A stretch of DNA of 64,000 nt from Wyeomyia smithii (lineage: Eukaryota > Arthropoda > Insecta > Diptera > Culicidae): assembly GCF_029784165.1 (NCBI RefSeq), contig NC_073696.1:243954892-244018891 (forward strand). The letters run 5' to 3'. This document shows positions 55,982 through 64,000 of the stretch, piece after piece; positions within the stretch are counted from its first letter, which is position 1, and each line of letters starts with the position of its first letter. Both the position numbers and the translations under genes were made by a program. Under the pieces are notes generated by a model. It worked only from the letters and a program-made list of their open reading frames with translations, searched no databases and was not told the DNA's origin.

Positions 55982-56400
55982 CTATTGCCGAACTGGGTCA
56001 TATCTATCGCTCTGACCGAACGCTTTTGTGTACCTCAATGATGAAGTTGCTAATGATATGATGCAATTTGAGATGTATTTTGTGTGCATAATGTCGAAAA
56101 ATAGTGAGGGAAGCTCGTTCCAGTCCAGCCTGGAAAAGGCCGAGGTTGAATGATGTGTACTTTGGATGCCGGAGCATCGATCCACTTTTGCGTTTCGGAG
56201 GAGGGTACATATAATACTCCTATTGGTCTGAGTAAAGCTGGTCGTCACAGCCGCGCATCCATCATCGTTAACTTTGTCAATGTCGTCCGTGGTGTCATTA
56301 TCGGACATCGGGGGGGCAGCCGTCCGGTCCGAGTGCAGTCGCTTTCCCTCGAATATGGTGTGACCGTTGTTAGCCACACAGTCGATACAAAAGGGTAATT
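55982..56400 (-). other. Open frame of unknown significance
   Basis: A minus-strand frame of about 139 codons starting near a CCCTTTTG boundary. It is acidic and Ser/Thr-rich at first (MSDNDTTDDIDKVNDDG) and less protein-like later. It may be coding sequence of the same gene as 55585-55902 (for example a cytoplasmic loop), or chance. No family recognised. Confidence 0.2.
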
Positions 56401-56745
56401 ATATGCAGCAGAGGCAGCGTGTTCTTGCAGCTAAAGTGCACGGTCACCTCCGGGATGGACGTCACAAGTTGAATCTAATTGATTTAGTTTAATTAGTTAA
56501 CAGTATTCGAACCGGAGAGTACAAATTTCGTCCAGTTTCGTACCCCGAGGAACGAACGAACGCTAGCTGGGAGGCTGCCTCTGCTGTTGCTTCAACTGCT
56601 CAGGATCGTAGCCAGTTTTGAACATGAGCACGGATATTGAAAAAAAAAAAAAAACAAATAAAGGTATTACACTGAGTCAGCCACTTTCAATTTTACAATT
56701 AATTACACCGAAAAATGTTTTTTTTGTTAGGGAATTAGAATTACG

Positions 56746-56854
56746 TTATTTTCATAAAAATAGTACATGTTTCGGTTATTACAAAAGTTCACATCAATGG
56801 ACATGATGTGAACTTTTGTAATAACCGAAACATGTACTATTTTTATGAAAATAA
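56746..56854. repeat. Perfect 51-bp-arm palindrome
   Basis: The left arm 56746-56796 and right arm 56804-56854 are exact reverse complements, separated by the 7-nt loop ATGGACA. It begins TTATTTTCATAAAAATAGTA. No mismatch was seen by eye. Confidence 0.85.
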
Positions 56855-56947
56855 AAACGAAATTCACTATTTCTTAGTACTTCATAGCAATTGCACTATC
56901 TACTAAAAAGTAGTAGTTAACTTGTATACCCACGGATTCTGACCCGT

Positions 56948-58410
56948 GCACACTGTTTCCAAAGCTGCAAGAACGTGATCGAAATTATTTTGACCCAAAA
57001 AAATAGATCTTAGAGCCATAGTGCCTTCAGGAAAGTTGATTCATTAATTATTCTCCATTTTATAGAAGTTGAAATTTCGTGATTAATCCACTCAACAGTG
57101 AGAAGCGAATATTACTTTTTTCATTTTCGCATATAAAAATTCACTTTGTTCGGCAAAATTGTTGCCCATTTTATAAGCAACAACTTTGTCAAAGGTATCA
57201 TACTTCTATCTGCCATTTTAATTGGACTTTTGTGAAGTTTTCTACAAATTACCACTAAAAATCATTTTTTTAAATATAACATTTAGTGGTGATTTTCTAC
57301 AATTTTTTATGGTTCTACATTGTTGTTTGCTATCACAAAACAAACAATTTCATCGAAGAAAGTTTATTTTTATCTTTCATATTTCATTGGTTATTGACGA
57401 TTTTTATTGAAACAATGCACTAATTTACTAACAGATATCTTCTAATTAAATTTGAATAAAACATCATTTAGTCCAGATATAGGCATTTGTCTCTTGCTGT
57501 CTCTTGTGCAGATATTTGTAAATAAATAGGTGCATTATTTCAGTAAAAATCTTTAATAACTAAAGAAACTTAAGTGATACAAATAAGCTTTCTTCGGTGA
57601 ACTTGTGTGTTTTACAATATTTAACAACATTGTAGAACATCGAAAAATTTTAGAAAATCACTATAAAAAGTTATATTAAAAAAGTATTTTGAAGGGAATT
57701 TCAGATAAAACTTCACAATAGTTCATTTAAATTAGCAGATACAAGTATAGTGTCTTCGACGCAGTTGTTTCTTATAAAATGTGCTAAAACTTTACTCAGC
57801 AAAGTGGATTTTTATATGCAAAAATGGGAGAAAAAAATCATTTCTCGCTTTTAGGTAGATTAATCACAAAACTCTTACTTCTACAAATTAAGAGTAATTA
57901 ATAGAACAACTTTACTAAAGACCCTATGTATCCAAAATCATTATTTTTTGAGTTAAGAGTAATGAGTGTAAATTAGCGCATTACTCTAGAAAAATCGTCA
58001 ACAATCAAAAATATATGTGAGATAAAAATAATCTTTCTTTGGAGATATTGTTTGTTTCGTTGTAGCAAACAATTTTGTAGAACATGCAAAAATTATAGAA
58101 AATCACTATAAAAAGTTAAATAGCAAAAAAAGATTTTTAGTTGTAATCTACAGAAAACTCCACAAAAGTCCATTCAAATAGATAGATAGAAATATGATGA
58201 CTTGCAAAAGGTTGGTCCTTTTGAAACTTGCTACAACTTTGCTGAACAAAGAGAATTTTTATATTCCAAAATGAGAAATGTAAAATTCGTTTCTCAGTGT
58301 TGAGTGGATCAATCATGGTATTGCAACTTCTATAACATGGAGAATAATCAATGGAACAACTTTGCTGAAGATGTCACGGCCTTAAAATCAATGTTTTGGA
58401 AACAGTGTGC
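56948..58410. mobile_element. About 1.46-kb foldback with three alternating related units
   Basis: The ends are GCACACTGTTTCCAAA and TTTTGGAAACAGTGTGC. The interior contains related blocks in alternating orientation: 57060-57330, inverted at about 57655-57850, and 58090-58400, sharing strings such as CAACTTTG and TTTCTACAAATTACCACTAAA or variants. No coding capacity. Confidence 0.65.
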
Positions 58411-58762
58411 CGTGGCGAAGTCTCGATTAGCATTGGTTTGTGTATAAATTTATTTTTAGGATGATTTTTGAGTACCTTGCGCGATGTTTACAAACTTAAA
58501 TAATGATGTTGAGCTGTGCAACACACTAAGAAAATTTCGGATGTCGTAGAGGTTTGAGGGTTACAGATGCACCTTACTTGAAGCTCAAATTATTTTTGTA
58601 AAATGAATAATTGTTTTTTAGCATATAACATACGAATATTTTACGATTTATTAAATTTTTAGCGAAATTAATTGGCGTAGAGGTTATTAGTAGGCCATGC
58701 ACAATTTCACTGCCATCGATGAGATTCGCCATACTGTGGTGTCAGAAAATGAGAAGCAATTA

Positions 58763-59830
58763 CCGTGCTGGATCGAAACCCGTACAGTATCGAAATCCGT
58801 ACACCTTGACGTTTTTCTTCAATTTTAAGCATTATAAAAATAAAAATTCATATGATAGTTACATGTACATGTCCGTTGAGCTGTTGGCCTTCTGTTAAAT
58901 TAAACTATGCGTCAGTAGGCCATGAAATAAAAATAATAAAAATAAAAAATCAATCGTGTATCGGTTTCAGTTGTCATTCCGTTCTATCGTTAGACAATTT
59001 ACTAAGAAAACGTTCTTCAGATTAAAACGTTTTTCAAGTGGGATATACGTGTTTTACTCTATGAGTCTTCTTGAAATTGATGGAAAAGGTAAGTCTTCGT
59101 CATTTTCGAGCTGTATATTGTCTGGTGAATAGTGTAAATTGTACTTATTCAACAAAAACTGTGCCGTACGGATTTTGATTCTTGTTAATTGCTTGAATCG
59201 AAATCCGTACAGCGTGTGTATCATGCATACGCAACAAGTATAAATATACGGCAAACAATTTCGAAGGAGCTGTGACTGAGGTGCGCTAGGGAAAGTCGTA
59301 CCGGAAAGCATCGAAAGGTTCCGGCGTTCCGGTTGCTACAATAAGGGGTGCCGCAACGAAACGCTACGAAAAATTGCACTATTTCAGCTGATATAAAAAA
59401 TTAAGAAAACCGTGTGAAACTTTAGGAACAAATTGATCCTCAAAATATATTTATTCGTAAATTTAAAGATAAATTATAAATAAAAGATGTTCATTTATGT
59501 ACTTCTATATCTATACGGATTTTGATTTATTTCTGTATGGACTCTAATCCAATCTATATCGCATGTGTGCGGATTTCGATTCAAAAGTGTACGGGTTTTG
59601 ATTCAGACAAAAAAAACTGTGTACGGATTTCGATTCAAAACATGTTCTATTAAAACATGATACTTTCGAGTTTCAGAGTGATTTTAATCATTTTGCTTGA
59701 AAATAGTGATAAAATATAAGTAGACTTATGAGTAAACATGTCAGTTTAAAGCAATATGTGATTTCTTGATTTTATACTGAGCGTCGAAGATTATCATGTG
59801 CTTAGGTGTACGGATTTCGGTCCAGCACGG
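58763..59830. mobile_element. TA-flanked DNA element with repeated GTACGGATTTCGATTC motifs
   Basis: The ends CCGTGCTGGATCGAAACCCG and the reverse complement ending GGTCCAGCACGG are flanked by TA (58761-58762 and 59831-59832). A motif close to GTACGGATTTCGATTCAA recurs at least seven times, in both orientations (for example near 58788, 59165, 59205, 59515, 59573, 59600 and 59622). A minus frame of 85 aa at 59054-59311 has no recognised domain. It is Tc1/mariner-like by its TA duplication. Confidence 0.7.
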
Positions 59831-59832
59831 TA

Positions 59833-60909
59833 GCATCAGTTTTTTTTCTGTTCTGTTTGCCAGTACCGGTCAAAACATAAAAATCTTGCTCCAGCTATGA
59901 GACAGAATTATCGCGTCTTCGATAAAGTTAGATGCGACCCCCTCCTCGCATAAGGGGGAGGATCACGTAAAGACAAATTGTTATTGTATCTTTGAGTATC
60001 GCTTACATAATTGATATAACATTAGACAGATTCCAAATAAATTAATCTAACGTCTAAATAAACCTATTTTAATATTGTAAGGGAATTGGGGCAAAATTGA
60101 CATGTTGCTGACATTTTACGTGGATCAGACACTTACCAATCGATTCCTGAGACTTTTCACTCAATAGAAAACAGATTTTAACTGCCACTTTCAGATATTA
60201 GCACATTACCATAATGCTCTGCTCATATATACTCGATATTATTTACTTCTGTGAAATATACTGAAACTATGCCAACACCGTTGTCGTAGAATCACCGTTT
60301 TGAGTCCAGTTTTTGTCCGATTCAAGAACTGTTTTTTTAAGATGGAAAAGAAAATGCTAATATATAGACAAACTCTTAGAACTTCGATATTTGGCTTTGA
60401 AACCAAATGGCGTCGAAAAAACATCGAACATTTTCGATTTCCTAAAAATCAAAAATGGCGCCACTGTTGCCCTTTAAGGTGAGATGTGTTGAAACTCGGG
60501 GGAATTTGTTTTTGATTCAAAATGAAAAAAGTCACACATAGAAGCCAAAGCACAAAAATTGTTGCACTCTGTTATTCTCAAATGAAAGGTCTAGTTGCTT
60601 TATTGCACCCTATTAAATTTTATTGTAATCGGATTTTTAATTTGCATGTTTTCTATCAAAATGGGAAAATCACGAAAGTTCATTGTCTCAGAAACTACAC
60701 AACCGATTTGAACAAAATTCTTTATGTTTTTCACTCCGTTACTGCTTTCTATTTATTTTTTTACTGCAATTGAAAATTACCCGACCTACAGAATACGTCA
60801 AAATGGGCTGCGTGCACTATTCGCCATTGCCCAAGGGGATGACATCATGCTATCTCTTTCTTGAGAGTGAAGAGTTATTTCTGCAACCATTTCAAGTTGG
60901 ATGGATTTT
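59833..60909. other. Non-coding interval
   Basis: AT-rich, no recognised gene. Short frames at 60239-60916 match nothing. It ends where copy D of the large element begins after TTTT. Confidence 0.4.
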
Positions 60910-61290
60910 GAAGTAGAATACTTCTCTCAGGAAGTTCGGCTACATAGGGATGTGAAATGAAAATCTAAAACCGAAAAAAGTGAAAAATATGTCCAATTTC
61001 GAATGCTAATAAATCGGTTAGTATTCGATGGATTTCCTTCGTTCTTGCAGCAATAGATTGGAAAATCTTCTAAGATTCTTCCCAAAATAAGATAATTGTA
61101 ATTTTATTATTCACACTATTGTACTATTGAAAATAGTCAAGCCTTGTCAAAACGAAAAATTCGACCTCTGATTGGTTGTTATATGCTTGCTTCCCAAGCA
61201 CGGTCGACAGGATCATATACCTTGCAATTGAAAACATGCTATTTGGCCTATATAAGAGCCTGTTTCAGCCGGAGCCGCTCATAATAGTTC

Positions 61291-61487
61291 TAGACAGCGA
61301 CAACAGCAGTCGTCCTTTCTTAGCAGCAGCACTAGCCCTGTGGTTGGTCACCACGTCTCAGGAGCAGCGCGGTTTTTCTCAGCGTGTGTACAGCGACAAC
61401 AGCAGTCGTCCTTCCTTAGCAGCAGCACTAGCCCTGTGGTTGGTCACCACGTCTCAGGAGCAGCGCGGTTTTTCTCAGCGTGTGTCG
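61291..61487 (+). repeat. 98-bp tandem duplication inside copy D
   Basis: CAGCGACAACAGCAGTCGTC through TTTCTCAGCGTGTGT occurs twice in a row. Copies A and B have it once, so this is a recent change private to copy D. Confidence 0.85.
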
Positions 61488-61563
61488 CCAGACAGCCATT
61501 ATTCCCCCCGTGTTGGGGCAGCATGAAGATTGCCATCAGGAAATCCAATTTTGGAAATCAAAA

Positions 61564-61579
61564 TGCCTTTTTGAAGGCA
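61564..61579 (+). other. Histone-like 3' stem-loop, unit 1, copy D
   Basis: TGCCTT-TTTG-AAGGCA followed by AATAAACAAG, as in copy B. Confidence 0.6.
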
Positions 61580-62996
61580 AATAAACAAGTCATTGAAAGT
61601 TAATAATTTTTGACAACGCAAGCAAGCATTCTGGGTTGCATCCTAACAATTTGAATTTGTCGCACCCGTCTAATTTACTGAATGTGAAATAGCTTCCACA
61701 GTGCATGTTGTCCGTGTATCTTAATTCCCCCAATGTTAGGGCAGCTTAAAGGTTGTAATTAGCAACCGATTTTGAACCGCAACATACTTTTTTCAAGGCA
61801 AATAAAAAAATAATTGAAGGTTGATAATTTTCTGGCATCAACACAAGCAGACATTCTGTGCGGGATGCAATCAAATTCTGTTGTAGTTGTCTAATTTTTA
61901 CTTTTACTTTATTTAGTAAACCCCCCACTGTAGGGGCAGCGCAAAGGCTGCGATCAGCATAACCGACATTGAATAATAAACTGCCCTGTTAGTACGCATT
62001 CACAAAAGCAGTTAGTTCGACTATGCAGAGCTAATATGAAGTCGATTCAATCAATCAGCATAAACATAATTTCGTCGTCTCCCAGCTGCCAAGTTGCAAC
62101 ATGATGCAACACGCAACAGCGAGCAAACGAAATCGCTTGATGTTACAAACCGCAATAAGATACGGGTTAAAACCGTTGCGTGTGTGAGAGCACCATCGGT
62201 GTTTATTCGCTGGATACACTATCTACTGTCTACTGAACGCAATAATCTGCTTACATGCGACATGGGGACGGGAACATTTTCTTCAACTAAGCTGCACAAC
62301 ACGACACAAAACATGTTATTTTGTTGCTTCAATGAGAGTGCTATCGGTCCGGCTCGACAAGAAATCATTTTTGTGCATCCGTGCTACGAAACTGAGGAAA
62401 AACTTTAGAAACTGAAAAAAGAGGTGGAGCTTATCAAATGATCGCTCTGAACCAGAATGAAGTCACACATATTTTTCAAGTTATATCATTCCAACACGTA
62501 CGTAAAATAATTCATTCCTATTTTCATCCCTATATAAGAGCCTGTTCTAGTCGAAGCCGCTCATAGTAGATCTGAACAGCGACGACAGCAGTCCTCCCTT
62601 AGCAGCAGCGGGAGCGAGCAGTGGGTACCATCGATAGCGGATAGCGGCCACAACTGTGGCATGGCTGCGAATAAGCGTAGCAGTTTCAGCGGATCTCACC
62701 ATCGATAGCAGCAGGGCCAGCAGATGCAGGTACAGCGGATACCAATGGCGGCCACAACTGTGGCATGGCTACGGATAGCGTTGCAGTTGCTCAGCAGTTG
62801 GGCCAGCGTATAGCGGCCACAACTGTGGCATGGCTATGCATAGCGTAGCTGTTGCAGCGGGTATATCAGCTTCGATAGTAGCAGGGTCAGCTGATGCAAC
62901 GACACTCCCTTCACTAAAATGCTGTTTCAGTGTGGTAGCGGGAAGCATCAGCAGCAGGCTTGCATGAAGTGAATACATCAGCCAGCAACTTCCTTT

Positions 62997-63146
62997 AAGG
63001 CCTCTGCCATAGTAGACGCGAAAAGCGGCGCGAACCGATTCGCTCGGTTGTAGGTTGATGTACAGCTCTACTGATGGCTGTACATTAACCTACAGCTGAG
63101 CGAATCGGTTCGTGTCGCTTTTCGCGTCTATTATGGCAGAGGCCTA
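62997..63146 (+). other. Long hairpin 1 of copy D
   Basis: Same structure as 45026-45173, with a few substitutions (GGTTGTAGG for GGCCGTAGG on the left arm, TCGTGTCGC for TCGCGTCGC on the right), some of which weaken pairing. Confidence 0.7.
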
Positions 63147-63239
63147 ATGGAAAAGTTGTATCAGTTTGTTCAGAAGAATATTATTGTCGGTGATATTACA
63201 GAGATGCGATTGCGTAAATCCGATTTTGAATTGAACAAT

Positions 63240-63255
63240 TGTTCTTTTGAGAACA
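63240..63255 (+). other. Histone-like 3' stem-loop, unit 3, copy D
   Basis: TGTTCT-TTTG-AGAACA followed by AATAACACAC and GAAGAGTTAATAG, identical to copy B. Confidence 0.65.
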
Positions 63256-63525
63256 AATAACACACTTATTTGAAGAGTTAATAGCTTTTGGTACCAATAG
63301 CAGTATAGTGACAGCCTCAGCGGTAGATGCAGATGTAGCCGGTACTTCCCTGAGGCCGATGTAAAGGTAAATGGGAGCAGCACGACGAAACAGTTCGGGT
63401 TATGCTTAGACGCGCGTCATTTTTCGTTGTTGATATTCCCCACATGAAACGACGCGCTTTCGTATGATAGCGGTGGTATTAGTGGTAGATGCATTTGCCA
63501 ACACTTCCTCCAGTAAAGCCGTGTC

Positions 63526-63541
63526 TAGTTTTCAATGTGAA
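63526..63541. other. Empty-site counterpart of the Jockey insertion
   Basis: TAGTTTTCAATGTGAA occurs once here, with flanks matching the left flank of the Jockey element (GTAAAGCCGTGTC) and its right flank (AACACCTTTCTCATTG). Confidence 0.9.
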
Positions 63542-63641
63542 AACACCTTTCTCATTGTGTTGACCGTGCGCCTTAGTCCTCACTATCAAGGTAACACAGA
63601 GATGTGAGATAAACACTACATCCTATGATAAATTGAACAAT

Positions 63642-63657
63642 TGTTCTTATAAGGACA
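63642..63657 (+). other. Histone-like 3' stem-loop, unit 4, copy D
   Basis: TGTTCT-TATA-AGGACA with one G-U pair, followed by ACAAATGAATTAATGAAG. Confidence 0.55.
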
Positions 63658-64000
63658 ACAAATGAATTAATGAAGATTTAATTTTGAATTAGAATACTTC
63701 TCTCAGGAAGTTCGGCTACATAGGGATGTAAAATGTTAATCTAAAACTGAAAAAAGTGAGAAAAATTCCAAATGCTAATAAATCGGTTAGTTTTCGATGG
63801 ATTTCCTTCGTTTTTGCAGCAATCGATTAGAAAATCTTCTAAGATTCCTACCAAATGCATGAAATTGCAATTTTATCATTCGAACTATTGTACTATTGAA
63901 AACTCTTAAGCCTTGTCAAAACACAAAATTCGACCTCTGATTGGTCGTTATACCGCGCTTTCCCAAGCACGGTCGGCAGAGTTATGGACCTAGTAAATTG

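Larger units (their letters stand above)
60910..64000 (+). mobile_element. Large stem-loop repeat element, copy D (runs off the window)
   Basis: It is collinear with copy B without the Jockey insertion: promoter module 1 (TATATAAG at 61249), two unit hairpins (61564-61579 and a mismatched one at 61785-61800), module 2 (TATATAAG at 62531), the GCGGCCACAACTGTGGC array, long hairpin 62997-63146, unit 3 (63240-63255), the empty Jockey site (63526-63541), unit 4 (63642-63657) and the start of module 3 at about 63690. A 98-bp segment is tandemly duplicated at about 61291-61487. Confidence 0.8.

Noticed and set aside
56746..56854. Palindrome as a microRNA gene
   Set aside because: A 51-bp stem with no bulges and no conserved arm pattern is unlike an animal pre-miRNA; kept only as a hairpin repeat.
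1..64000. CRISPR arrays, operons, ribosome binding sites, canonical tRNA or rRNA genes
   Set aside because: The sequence is an insect nuclear genome; no direct-repeat/spacer array or full cloverleaf tRNA was found.

Overview
The window is eukaryotic and looks like a culicine mosquito genome, most likely Aedes. Genes have short introns of 52-190 bp except for one 14.4 kb intron packed with transposable elements. The proteins are insect-like orthologues, and tRNA-derived SINEs, MITEs, Jockey, copia and gypsy remnants fill the spaces. The species call is inference from gene style and repeat content.

Layout. 1-16500 is a transposon graveyard: a degraded non-LTR RT with a SINE and a foldback inside it (about 1.8-3.76 kb), a decayed Ty1/copia element on the minus strand (3.7-9.6 kb) split by DNA elements, a gypsy fragment (10.3-12.0 kb) split by a SINE, then several MITEs. 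17.1-19.2 kb holds a brainiac-type beta-1,3-glycosyltransferase (+) and, tail to tail, an SSNA1-like coiled-coil gene (-). 20-25.5 kb is nested DNA elements, including a hAT-like MITE with nine TATCGATA motifs. 26.0-28.7 kb is the TFIIH helicase XPD/ERCC2 (8 exons, 760 aa), convergent with TMEM104 (3 exons, 501 aa, minus strand). 36.2-53.8 kb is DNAAF5/HEATR2 (6 exons, 834 aa). Its fourth intron contains a non-LTR fossil, a mariner fossil and a three-level nest: a foldback, holding a large repeat element, holding an intact Jockey-type retrotransposon. 55.6-56.4 kb has a possible terminal exon and ORF on the minus strand. 56.7-64 kb is again repeats, ending inside another copy of the large element.

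Most interesting signal. The large element (copies at 22530-24074, 43042-51079 and 60910 to the window end) does not match any family I recognise. It carries several promoter-like modules (CCAAT box plus TATATAAG) and several 16-nt hairpins. All but one of these fit the pattern TGYYYT-4 nt loop-ARRRCA, with stem sequences that co-vary between units, each followed by an A-rich stretch and a purine-rich GAAG/GTTAATA block. This is the layout of replication-dependent histone mRNA 3' ends (stem-loop plus downstream element) without histone coding sequence. Two further long hairpins in the element are homologous to each other but differ in arm sequence.

The host genes have no shared pathway: glycolipid/glycoprotein glycosylation (brn), microtubule/centrosome (SSNA1), DNA repair and transcription (XPD), a membrane transporter-like protein (TMEM104) and ciliary dynein assembly (DNAAF5). 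All splice sites were placed by eye from GT/AG signals, reading frame and protein-family continuity.
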